64,000 nucleotides of DNA from HGM04593 sp045661205 (lineage in GTDB: Bacteria; Bacteroidota; Bacteroidia; Bacteroidales; Bacteroidaceae): NCBI GenBank assembly GCA_045661205.1, contig JAZRFE010000025.1, positions 1 to 64,000 of the forward strand, written 5' to 3'. Shown here piece after piece: positions 19,601-26,306 of the stretch (the stretch's first letter is position 1; each line of letters opens with the position of its first letter). The notes below the pieces were generated by a model. It saw nothing but the letters and a program-made list of their open reading frames with translations. It ran no database searches and was not told where the DNA came from. Both the position numbers and the translations under genes were made by a program.

Positions 19601-19639
19601 TCATTTGTATCAACCAATCTTGCAAACAAAAAATCATGA
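16610..19639 (+). CDS. RND efflux pump, inner-membrane permease
   Basis: 1009 residues, HAE-1/AcrB-like but slightly short. The typical start MNISELSIRRPVLATVLTL gives TM1 with the conserved RRP; TM4 carries the proton-relay acidic pair (VGLVVDDAIVMTENI); two large periplasmic loops alternate with twelve membrane segments. It exports drugs, bile acids or other amphiphiles using the proton gradient. A clear Shine-Dalgarno-like AGAGGAGG lies before the ATG, unusual for this phylum. Its stop overlaps the TolC start by four bases (ATGA), so translation is coupled. Confidence 0.96.
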   Translation: MNISELSIRRPVLATVLTLIIVLFGMIGYISLGVREYPSVDNPIISVSCSYPGANADVIENQITEPLEQNINGIPGIRSLTSVSQQGQSRITVEFELSVDLETAANDVRDKVSRAQRFLPRDCDPPTVSKADADATPILMVAIQSEKRSLLEISEIADLTVKEQLQTIPEVSSVSIWGEKRYCMRLWLDPVKMSGYGITPMDVKNALDKENVELPSGSIEGDNTELAIRTLGLMHTTDEFNNLVIREDEGRIIRFSDIGRAELSARDLKSYMKMNGVPMVGVVVIPQPGANHINIAEAVYDRMEKMKKDLPEDVTYNYGFDNTRFIRASIDEVKSTVYEAFILVIIIIFLFLRDWRVTLVPCIVIPVSLVGAFFIMYVCGFSINVLSMLAIVLSVGLVVDDAIVMTENIYIRIERGMQPKAAGIEGAKEIFFAVISTTITLLAVFFPIVFMEGTTGRLFREFSFVVAGSVIISSFAALTFTPMLATKLLVRREQQSWFYVKTEPFFEGLNRYYARSLNWFLPRRYVSIVIMILSFIGIGWMWTNIPEEMAPLEDRSSITIRTMGAEGVTYEYMRDYTEEITLLADSLMPDAAFITSRVSNGGGNIQITLKDIKERNYTQMEVAEKLSRAVRTKTDARSFVQQQSTFGGRRGSMPVQYVLQATNIEKLQEILPKFMAKVYDSPVFQMADVDLKFSKPELRIEINREKANLMGVNTRDIAQTLQYGLSGQRLGYLYLNGKQYEIVGEINRQQRNSPANLKSIYMRSTEGDMIQMENLVELIEGIAPPKLYRYNRFVSATISAGLAEGQTIGDGLNEMDKIAASTLDDTFRTALAGDSKEFRESSSSLMFAFALALVLIYLILAAQFESFKDPFIIMLTVPLAICGALIFMVVGGQTMNIFSQIGIIMLIGLVAKNGILIVEFANQKQKAGVDKMMAIRDASVLRLRPILMTSASTILGLLPLMFATGEGCNGRIAMGTAVVGGMLISTLLTMYIVPTIYSFVSTNLANKKS

Positions 19640-20961
19640 AGATAAAAAAAGTAATTTATGCAGCAACACTGTTGCTGGCAACACTGCCTTGCCAAGCACA
19701 GGAAGATGCAACCACACTGAAGGCATGCATCGAACGAGGACTTGAAAACAACTACTCACTGCGCATTGTACGCAACAACGAAGAGATTGCAGGCAACAAC
19801 TTCTCGTGGGCAAACGCAGGCATGCTTCCCACCGCCAACATTTCGGGCGGCTACAGCGGAACACTCGACAACACCAACAGCACCGAACGCACAAGCGGAG
19901 CAATATCAAAAGAGCGCAACATCACCGACCACACACTGCGCGCAGGCGTAGACATGCAATGGATGGTGTTCGACGGATTCAAGATGCAGGCCGACTACAA
20001 CCGTCTGCGCGAGCTTAAGCTGCAAAGCGAGACACAGACACGCCTCGCCATAGAGGATTTTGTGGCAAAGCTCACAGCCGAATATTACAACTACGTGCAG
20101 CAGCGTAGCCGTCTACGCAACCTCACCTATGCGGTACAGCTCTCGCGCGAGCGTCTGCGCATTGTACACGAACGCTACGTGATAGGTGACAACTCGCGTC
20201 TGGACCTGTTGCAGGCACGCGTGGACTTCAACGCCGACAGTGCCGAGAGCGTGAAACAGTACGAGCTTCTCGCCACCTCACGCATACGTCTGCACGAGCT
20301 TATGGCCGACCAAAATGTGGAAGAGGCGTTTAACGTACCCGACACAACAGTGGACAATGTGCGCATTCTGAACTTTGACAAGCTATGGGAATCGACACTG
20401 GAAAACAACGCATCGCTGTTGCTGGCAGCGCAGGATAAAAAACTTGCCGAGATTGAACTTAAGAGCATACGTTCACGCGACTACCCCTACCTGAGCCTCA
20501 ATGCAGGATACGGCTACACACAGAATAAGTACGAGGTGGGCAACACCGAGGTGCGCAAGCAGTGGGGAGCCGACTTTGGAGTGACAGTGGGATTCAAACT
20601 ATTCGATGGCAAGAGAGGCAAAGAGCGTCGCAACGCCAAACTGGCAATAAAGAATGCCGAGCTTGAGCAACAGGATCTTCAGCTTACACTGTATGCCGAC
20701 CTTGCCGACCTGTGGCAGGCCTACGAGAACAACAAACGACTGCTTGCCCTGGAACGTCAGAATGTGTTTGCTGCACGCGAAAATTACGAAATTGCCCACG
20801 AGAGATACCTTTTGGGCGACCTCTCGGGTATTGAGATGCGCGAGGCACAAAAGAGCCTTCTCGACGCCGAAGACCGTATCCTCGTAGCAGAGTACAACAC
20901 CAAGCTGTGCGAAATTTCGCTGTTACAACTTAGCGGAAATATCATGGTGTACATGGAGTAA
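19636..20961 (+). CDS. TolC-family outer-membrane efflux channel
   Basis: 441 residues: signal peptide (MKIKKVIYAATLLLATLPCQA), then two outer-membrane-efflux repeats of coiled-coil helices (for example AKLTAEYYNYVQQRSRLRN and RYLLGDLSGIEMREAQ). It forms the trimeric exit duct of the tripartite pump. The chosen ATG overlaps the pump stop as ATGA; a longer reading frame from 19510 lies wholly inside the pump gene and would bury the signal peptide. Third and last gene of the operon, followed by a terminator 19 bp later. Confidence 0.94.
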   Translation: MKIKKVIYAATLLLATLPCQAQEDATTLKACIERGLENNYSLRIVRNNEEIAGNNFSWANAGMLPTANISGGYSGTLDNTNSTERTSGAISKERNITDHTLRAGVDMQWMVFDGFKMQADYNRLRELKLQSETQTRLAIEDFVAKLTAEYYNYVQQRSRLRNLTYAVQLSRERLRIVHERYVIGDNSRLDLLQARVDFNADSAESVKQYELLATSRIRLHELMADQNVEEAFNVPDTTVDNVRILNFDKLWESTLENNASLLLAAQDKKLAEIELKSIRSRDYPYLSLNAGYGYTQNKYEVGNTEVRKQWGADFGVTVGFKLFDGKRGKERRNAKLAIKNAELEQQDLQLTLYADLADLWQAYENNKRLLALERQNVFAARENYEIAHERYLLGDLSGIEMREAQKSLLDAEDRILVAEYNTKLCEISLLQLSGNIMVYME

Positions 20962-20979
20962 AGTTGCATTAAACAATCA

Positions 20980-21015
20980 AGCTCCTGCAATCTAAATGGT
21001 TGCAGGAGCTTTTTA
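20980..21015 (+). terminator. Intrinsic terminator after tolC
   Basis: AGCTCCTGCAA/TTGCAGGAGCT with a 9-nt loop, followed by TTTTATAT. Confidence 0.85.
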
Positions 21016-21064
21016 TATAAGATAGGATAGCACGAGGTTCGCATGCAGCATATCAATAAATAGC

Positions 21065-21102
21065 ACAAAAGCCTGCCTATCCGTAGATAGGCAGGCTTTT
21101 GT
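21065..21102. terminator. Perfect 17-bp hairpin between tolC and secG
   Basis: ACAAAAGCCTGCCTATC and GATAGGCAGGCTTTTGT are exact reverse complements around CGTA, with four Ts after the stem in each direction. It could act as a second terminator for both convergent units, or end a short RNA starting after 21015. Confidence 0.7.
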
Positions 21103-21132
21103 TTGCGCACTTGCCACAAACGGCCATATACA

Positions 21133-21165
21133 GAAAAAGAGGAAAATGTATGAAACACCTCCTCT
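21133..21165 (-). terminator. Terminator after secG
   Basis: On minus: AGAGGA...TCCTCT followed by T5; an outer CCATATA/TATATGG pair extends the fold. It begins about 20 bases after the secG stop. Confidence 0.6.
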
Positions 21166-21186
21166 ATATGGTTATTTTTATATCGA

Positions 21187-21537
21187 TTACTCTGCGGGAG
21201 CAGCCTCGCCCTCAGCAGGTGCAGCCTCTTCTGAGAAGTCGGGAACAGTGTTGGGATTAACCATGCTGTTCTCTATTGCATTCTGCTGCAACATGCTCTC
21301 GTCAACGATTGTTGTCTGAGGAATTGTGTATGTTGCTACAACACTGATTACAACAATGAATGCAGCAAGGCTCCATGTTGCTTTCTCGATAAAGTCTGTT
21401 GTCTTTTTTACACCCATAATCTGATTGGAAGATGCAAAGCCCGATGCAAGTCCACCACCCTTTGAGTTCTGGATGAGAACAATGGCACACATCAAAATTG
21501 AAGCAATCACGATCAAGGTTACACTAAGTACGTACAT
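21187..21537 (-). CDS. secG: Preprotein translocase subunit SecG
   Basis: 116 residues with two membrane helices (about 2-22 and 54-73) separated by the conserved loop QNSKGGGLASGFASSNQIMG. It is an accessory subunit of the SecYEG channel. An acidic and alanine-rich tail (EEAAPAEGEAAPAE) follows, common in Bacteroidota SecG. Last gene of a four-gene minus-strand operon, one base after the stop of the TPR gene. Confidence 0.95.
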   Translation of the reverse strand: MYVLSVTLIVIASILMCAIVLIQNSKGGGLASGFASSNQIMGVKKTTDFIEKATWSLAAFIVVISVVATYTIPQTTIVDESMLQQNAIENSMVNPNTVPDFSEEAAPAEGEAAPAE

Positions 21538-21538
21538 C

Positions 21539-22270
21539 TTATTTTCTTTTTGTATGTTTAACTATTTTTTCTAAAAATCTGATTTGGTCTGCAAAGTAAC
21601 GATTTTTATTTGGATAATCCAAATATAATCGTTTAAGAATTTCAAGAGCCTTCTCATATTTTCCTTGTTTAAGGTAAATATTTGCAAGGGTTTCCGTAAA
21701 AATAGGTGCCTCGGGCTCAGTTTCGGGCACTTCTTGCTCGGTAACTGTATTTTTCGCGGTATGTGCCTCGGCTGTCTCGGGAAGCAGCTGAATGGAGAAT
21801 TTCTCGTCGCCACTCTCGAGGAAACTGTCTATAAGCTCCTGACCACGCATCTTGGGAACGTCTACTGCGGGGGTGTCCGAAGCAAGATATGTGGATACAT
21901 AATCGACTGCTGCTGCGCCCTCGGCCTCGAGCGAGAGAGTCTCGGCCGGGAGCGTCTCCAAAAAGGCATCAATGAGGTTCATCGTGCGATCGACAGAAAT
22001 ATTCTGCTCCTCGATGGCGGGAGCACTTGCCTTTGCATTGTCGTTGCCATACTCACGCATAATATCGAAAAGCACTCTGCGGTTTTTAAGATAGAGCGCA
22101 GCACTGCGCATCTCTTTGCCAAAATCAATATCGTGCAGAAGATAGAGATTCTTTAGCATCAGCAGACGCACAGCATCGAAACAGGGATGCTTACGAACAA
22201 GCATGCGCAGTTCGTAGAGAGTCTCTCTGTTGAGCTTTTCGGGGTGAGCTATATAATATGATATATCCAT
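21539..22270 (-). CDS. TPR-containing protein of the lptE-secG operon
   Basis: 243 residues, no signal peptide or membrane segment, probably cytoplasmic. The N-terminal half is helical (YELRMLVRKHPCFDAVRLL), the centre is acidic and probably disordered, and the C-terminus has one or two TPR motifs (LANIYLKQGKYEKALEILKR). Function is not known; it sits between lptE (12 bp upstream) and secG (1 bp downstream), an order found in other Bacteroidales, so a role in envelope assembly is plausible but unproven. Confidence 0.85.
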   Translation of the reverse strand: MDISYYIAHPEKLNRETLYELRMLVRKHPCFDAVRLLMLKNLYLLHDIDFGKEMRSAALYLKNRRVLFDIMREYGNDNAKASAPAIEEQNISVDRTMNLIDAFLETLPAETLSLEAEGAAAVDYVSTYLASDTPAVDVPKMRGQELIDSFLESGDEKFSIQLLPETAEAHTAKNTVTEQEVPETEPEAPIFTETLANIYLKQGKYEKALEILKRLYLDYPNKNRYFADQIRFLEKIVKHTKRK

Positions 22271-22282
22271 AAAAGGCGATTA

Positions 22283-22810
22283 TTACCAATCAGCCACAGC
22301 TGCATTGAATATCGACTCGACGATTTCCTTTATCATCTGATTGACAAGCTCTTCCTGTACGCTTTCGAGCGACTGAGATGCCTCAAAGTCGCGCACAGCC
22401 GAGAAGGTGCGTTCAAAGTCCTTTTCGTGGTCTACATTGTTTGTAAAACGCACATTTACACTCATTTTCAACTGCACCATCGACGAATATCCATCGGAAG
22501 AGATTGACTTGTTGAACTGGTCGTATGATGTGATTTCACCCGCAAAATGGAGGTCGCCGCCATTTTTCACCTGCACGAGCTTTGTCTGTTGCACAAAGGC
22601 ATCGTTAAGTGCCTGGTTGAACATCTGCGCCATGGGACCCCACTGGTATGCCGCCCTGTTCTGGAAGGTCTCCAGCGAAATGGTTTTTACTTTTGTATAG
22701 TCGATGGAGGCTCCTGTGAGTTTGTAGCTTACTGTGCAGCCTGTCGCAACGACAAGCGCAAGAAGCATAAGAAAAAGAATGCCCCCTTTGTGTTTTTTAG
22801 TCAAGCCCAT
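22283..22810 (-). CDS. lptE: LPS-assembly lipoprotein LptE
   Basis: 175 residues. The N-terminus is a lipoprotein signal: hydrophobic LFLMLLALVVATG followed by cysteine 25, the lipidation site. The mature part has the LptE-like pattern VSYKLTGASIDYTKVKTI and NQALNDAFVQQTKL. LptE plugs LptD in the outer membrane and helps insert LPS or LOS. The start overlaps the end of the upstream regulator by 14 bp, so expression is coupled. Bacteroidota LptE diverges strongly from the proteobacterial form; the call rests on the lipobox, size and operon. Confidence 0.88.
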   Translation of the reverse strand: MGLTKKHKGGILFLMLLALVVATGCTVSYKLTGASIDYTKVKTISLETFQNRAAYQWGPMAQMFNQALNDAFVQQTKLVQVKNGGDLHFAGEITSYDQFNKSISSDGYSSMVQLKMSVNVRFTNNVDHEKDFERTFSAVRDFEASQSLESVQEELVNQMIKEIVESIFNAAVADW

Positions 22811-24038
22811 ATTCTTTTATTTTTCTGTATAGTGTACGTTCCGATATATTCAGTTCTTTTGCTGCCTCACGTCGTTTGCCGCGATGTCTCTCGAGGGCAC
22901 GCAGGATAGCCATTCGCTCCATGTCGTCGAGCGACAGCGTCTCCTCGATATACTCTTCGCTCTCGATGATACCACGCGACACAGGCTCGTGCTCCTCTTT
23001 TACGGGAGAGAGGTGTATAGTGGTGGGATGTATCTGCGGTTTCGGCACCGAAATCTCGTGTGCAGTTGTGTATAACGACATATCCTCCTTGCGTGCATGC
23101 CCCATAGTAAGTTCCTCGACCTGCGCCTTCAATTCGGTGATGTCGCGTCGCATGTCGAAGAGCACACTGTAAAGAATCTCGCGCTCGCTCTCGAAGGTCT
23201 TGCCCTTTGTCGAGGGAGAAGATAGACGTGCCGGCAGGTTCATCTGCGACTGTTGCGGGAGATACTTTTTCATTGTCTCGCCCGTAACCTCGCGCTGCAT
23301 TTCGAGCAGCGATATCTGCTCGGCAACATTCTTCAGCTGACGTATGTTACCCGGCCACGAGTAGGCAAGAATCTCGTTCATCGCGCTCTCGCTGAGCTGT
23401 ATTTTGGGAACAGCATACTTTGCCGAAAAATCGAGCGCAAACTTTTTGAAAAGCAACACCACATCCTCGCCACGCTTGCGCAGAGGCGGTACATTGATAG
23501 GTACTGTGTTCAAACGATAGTAGAGATCTTCGCGGAAGCGTCCTTCGCTTATAGCTTCGGGAAGATTGACGTTGGTGGCGCAAACTATTCTGACATTGGT
23601 TTTCTCGACCTTTGACGAACCTACACGCAAGAACTCTCCATTCTCGAGCACACGCAACAGCCTGGCCTGTGTTGCCAAAGGAAGTTCACCTACCTCGTCG
23701 AGAAAAATGGTACCTCCGTCGGCCTCACTGAAATATCCCTTGCGCTCGCTCACAGCATCGGTAAACGCACCCTTGACGTGACCGAAAAGCTCCGAATCGA
23801 TTGTACCCTCGGGTATAGCACCGCAGTTTACTGCAAAATATTTTGCATGCTTGCGCACGCTGTTCTGATGTATTATTTGAGGAAAATACTCTTTTCCGAC
23901 ACCGCTTTCACCTGTTATCAACACCGTAAGATCGGTGTGTGCAACCTGTATGGCTGTGTCTATCGCTCTCAACAGCGCGGGATCGTTACCTATTATCCCG
24001 AACTGCTGTTTCACGCTTTGTATCTTGGATGAATCCAT
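22797..24038 (-). CDS. Sigma-54-type AAA+ transcription activator without receiver domain
   Basis: 413 residues from ATG 24038. The AAA+ domain fills about residues 14-240: Walker A GESGVGKE, loop-1 motif GAFTDA (usual form GAFTGA), Walker B GGTIFLDEVGEL and arginine finger REDLYYRLN. The C-terminus is a Fis-type helix-turn-helix (HRGKRREAAKELNISERTLY). No phosphoacceptor domain is present, so regulation is by another route. A TTG at 24059 could add seven residues, but it lies inside the -7 box and is unlikely. First gene of the operon with lptE, TPR gene and secG. The G-to-D change in loop 1 bears on sigma-54 contact. Confidence 0.92.
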   Translation of the reverse strand: MDSSKIQSVKQQFGIIGNDPALLRAIDTAIQVAHTDLTVLITGESGVGKEYFPQIIHQNSVRKHAKYFAVNCGAIPEGTIDSELFGHVKGAFTDAVSERKGYFSEADGGTIFLDEVGELPLATQARLLRVLENGEFLRVGSSKVEKTNVRIVCATNVNLPEAISEGRFREDLYYRLNTVPINVPPLRKRGEDVVLLFKKFALDFSAKYAVPKIQLSESAMNEILAYSWPGNIRQLKNVAEQISLLEMQREVTGETMKKYLPQQSQMNLPARLSSPSTKGKTFESEREILYSVLFDMRRDITELKAQVEELTMGHARKEDMSLYTTAHEISVPKPQIHPTTIHLSPVKEEHEPVSRGIIESEEYIEETLSLDDMERMAILRALERHRGKRREAAKELNISERTLYRKIKEYGLD

Positions 24039-24056
24039 AGTTATAGTAATTTCTGA

Positions 24057-24085
24057 CAAAATTACTTATTTTATTGCAGAAACAA
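24057..24085 (-). promoter_or_regulatory. Promoter of regulator-lptE-secG operon
   Basis: On minus: TTG (24085-24083), 18-bp spacer, TAATTTTG (24064-24057). It places the transcript start near 24050, only about 12 bases before the ATG, and rules out the upstream TTG start. Confidence 0.6.
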
Positions 24086-24116
24086 GCAATTCTGTCAGTT
24101 TTTTATTTATTCGTTT

Positions 24117-25976
24117 CTAAAATGGGAAAAGCAGAGGGAGAACAATCACCATCACCACTCCCATTATTATCTGCAACGGGAGACCCACTTTTACATAGTC
24201 CATAAATGTATACTGTCCGGCGGGCATCACCAGAGCATTGGGCGGAGTGGAGAAAGGCGAAGCAAAGCACATGCTGGCACCAACTGTCACCGCAAAAAGG
24301 AAAGGCACAGGGCTTACACCCACCTGTATGGCACTGTTCATAGCGATGGGGGCAAAGAGCACAGCCGTAGCGGTGTTGCTTATAAACATCGTCATCAGCG
24401 AAGTAGTGAAATATATTCCCGCCAACAGCAGATGTGGGCCGTATGCACCGAGACCGCTAACCAATGTGTTGGAAATGTACTCCGACGCACCGGTTTTTTC
24501 CAAAGCCAGCGACATGGGCATCATAGCTGCAATGAGCACTATCGACTCCCAATTTATGGTTTTGTATGCAGCCTCCACGTTTCGGAAACAGCCTGTTATC
24601 ACCATCAGCACAGCGGCTATCATAACAGCCGTAACAGGTGCAACGGGGATAAAGTCGAACACCATCATCGCTATCATCAGCAACATTATGGCGGCAGCCA
24701 CAGGTGCCTTGTAGTCGAGAGTAACTTTGGCAGCCTCTTCCAACGGGCGTCCCAGGACAACCCAATCGTTCTCTTCGTTACCCAAACGTGCTATATTTTC
24801 CCATGAACCCTGTACAAGCAACACATCGCCTGTATGTATATGTTCATCGGCAAAATCTTTGAGGATATAGTTTGTCTTGCGACGTATTCCAAGAACATTA
24901 AGATTGTACTTCGCGCGGAAGTCAGACTCGCGAATGGTGCTGTTAATCAAGCTCGATGACTGCATCACCACGACCTCGGCAACACCAATATCGTAGAAAT
25001 CGAGGGTAGGTTTACCACCACTCTTCTTATAGGCATCGTCTCTCACCACCTCGAGAGCGTTGTCCTTGGCAAACTTAAGCACATTGACATACTCGCCGGT
25101 GATATAGAGCGTGTCGCCATTCTCTATGATTGTTCCCGGGTCGGCCATCTGCTGGGTAACAGTCTTGAGGAAACGACTTTGAGTGCTTTCTCTTCGTCTC
25201 ACCTCAAAAACATTGAGGCCGTAGATGTTACGCAGGCCAAGCTGGGCAATACTCTTGCCCAATATTTTTGAATTTTCGTCCACCTTGACGAGCGAAAGAT
25301 TGTTTGAAATACCATACTCCTTTACAAGCTCTTTGAGTGTCTTGCGCTTGTTCTTGTCGTTGCTGTTTGAATCATTACCCTTAGAGAGAAATATCTTGCT
25401 CAGGGGAATAAGCACCAACAATCCCACCGTCACACATACAAGGCCAACGGGAAAGAACGAAAAGAACGAAAGCCCCTCGTACCCCGCATCGAGCAATTCA
25501 TTGTGGATGATAAGGTTGGGAGGAGTACCGATGAGAGTCATCATACCTCCCATGCTGCTTGCAAATGCCAGAGGCATAAGGAAACGACCGGGGTTTACAT
25601 TGACACTCATTGCAAGGCTGACAACGATAGGCAGCAGCAAAGCCACAGTACCCGTATTACTCACAAAACCGCCGATAGCCGAGGTTACAAGCATCACAAG
25701 TATAAAAAGGCGTGTTTCGCTCTTGCCCGCGAGTTTAAGTATGCGCGAACTGATGATTTTTGCGAGTCCTGTCTGGAATATGGCACCGCCAACGACAAAC
25801 AGTCCCACCATCATTATGACCACCGAGTTGGAAAACCCCGAAAGAGCCTCATTGGGAGTGAGGATATCAAACAACAACAAGGCGATGAGCGCACACAAAG
25901 CCACAACATCGGAACGTACCTTGCCGTTCACAAAAAATATCACCGACAACAAGAGGATAATACTTGTTACAATCAC
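24117..25976 (-). CDS. SLC13-family permease with two RCK_C domains
   Basis: 619 residues. Five to six membrane helices at each end (residues about 1-190 and 400-619) surround a cytoplasmic centre with two TrkA-C/RCK_C domains (for example around NIYGLNVFEVRRR and KYNLNVLGIRRK). This is the divalent-anion:sodium symporter layout (sulfate, dicarboxylate or related); GGMMTLIGTPPNLIIHNEL is the family's first signature. The start is GTG. The leader of about 140 nt contains a candidate attenuator. It lies upstream of the regulator operon but has its own promoter; the substrate cannot be read. Confidence 0.92.
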   Translation of the reverse strand: MIVTSIILLLSVIFFVNGKVRSDVVALCALIALLLFDILTPNEALSGFSNSVVIMMVGLFVVGGAIFQTGLAKIISSRILKLAGKSETRLFILVMLVTSAIGGFVSNTGTVALLLPIVVSLAMSVNVNPGRFLMPLAFASSMGGMMTLIGTPPNLIIHNELLDAGYEGLSFFSFFPVGLVCVTVGLLVLIPLSKIFLSKGNDSNSNDKNKRKTLKELVKEYGISNNLSLVKVDENSKILGKSIAQLGLRNIYGLNVFEVRRRESTQSRFLKTVTQQMADPGTIIENGDTLYITGEYVNVLKFAKDNALEVVRDDAYKKSGGKPTLDFYDIGVAEVVVMQSSSLINSTIRESDFRAKYNLNVLGIRRKTNYILKDFADEHIHTGDVLLVQGSWENIARLGNEENDWVVLGRPLEEAAKVTLDYKAPVAAAIMLLMIAMMVFDFIPVAPVTAVMIAAVLMVITGCFRNVEAAYKTINWESIVLIAAMMPMSLALEKTGASEYISNTLVSGLGAYGPHLLLAGIYFTTSLMTMFISNTATAVLFAPIAMNSAIQVGVSPVPFLFAVTVGASMCFASPFSTPPNALVMPAGQYTFMDYVKVGLPLQIIMGVVMVIVLPLLFPF

Positions 25977-26047
25977 GAAGCAATAATTTTAAAAATTCAA
26001 CAATAGAAAGCAACACGTGCATACAACCTAAACAGGTTACTATCAGC

Positions 26048-26089
26048 AAAAAAGAGAAGTCTTCTCCTATTCTGCCGCATCGAGGAGAA
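26048..26089 (-). promoter_or_regulatory. Candidate transcription attenuator in SLC13 leader
   Basis: On minus, GAGAA-GAC-TTCTC (26066-26054) is followed directly by six Ts. Its right-hand partner region overlaps a competing 7-bp pair, bases 26083-26089 with 26062-26068, that would prevent the terminator stem. Short stems, so tentative. Confidence 0.35.
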
Positions 26090-26120
26090 ACTGTGACTTT
26101 TCATCCCCGAAAAGAAAGTG

Positions 26121-26151
26121 CAAAATTAGCAAATAAAACAAAAAAAGTCAA
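26121..26151 (-). promoter_or_regulatory. Promoter of SLC13 permease
   Basis: On minus: TTG (26151-26149), 20-bp spacer, TAATTTTG (26128-26121). Expected start near 26114, leader about 138 nt. Confidence 0.6.
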
Positions 26152-26234
26152 TAGCCGAAGAGGGCAAAAAGAGATAAAAAACTTTAATAAGAAAATATTA
26201 TGCCAAAGACTGCAAAGATTCGCATAAAATTAGG

Positions 26235-26242
26235 TAACTTTG
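26235..26242 (+). promoter_or_regulatory. -7 box for tamB
   Basis: TAACTTTG fits TAnnTTTG; transcript start expected near 26249. No good -33 match. Confidence 0.5.
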
Positions 26243-26306
26243 CGGTTAAATAAACAGAAGAGACGCCATAAAAGCACTAAAAAAAATAGTATACACACTG
26301 ATAGCA

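Larger units (their letters stand above)
25977..26267. other. Divergent intergenic region between SLC13 permease and tamB
   Basis: No open frame with gene character. It holds a minus promoter (26121-26151), a structured permease leader (26048-26089) and a plus -7 box for tamB (26235-26242). Confidence 0.7.

Noticed and set aside
24057..24059. TTG as start of the sigma-54-type activator
   Set aside because: It is part of the -7 box TAATTTTG, so it would lie upstream of the predicted RNA start; ATG 24038 used instead.
25225..25986. 253-residue plus frame opposite the SLC13 permease
   Set aside because: Serine/threonine-rich translation of complemented membrane-helix codons; the minus gene is a clear transporter.
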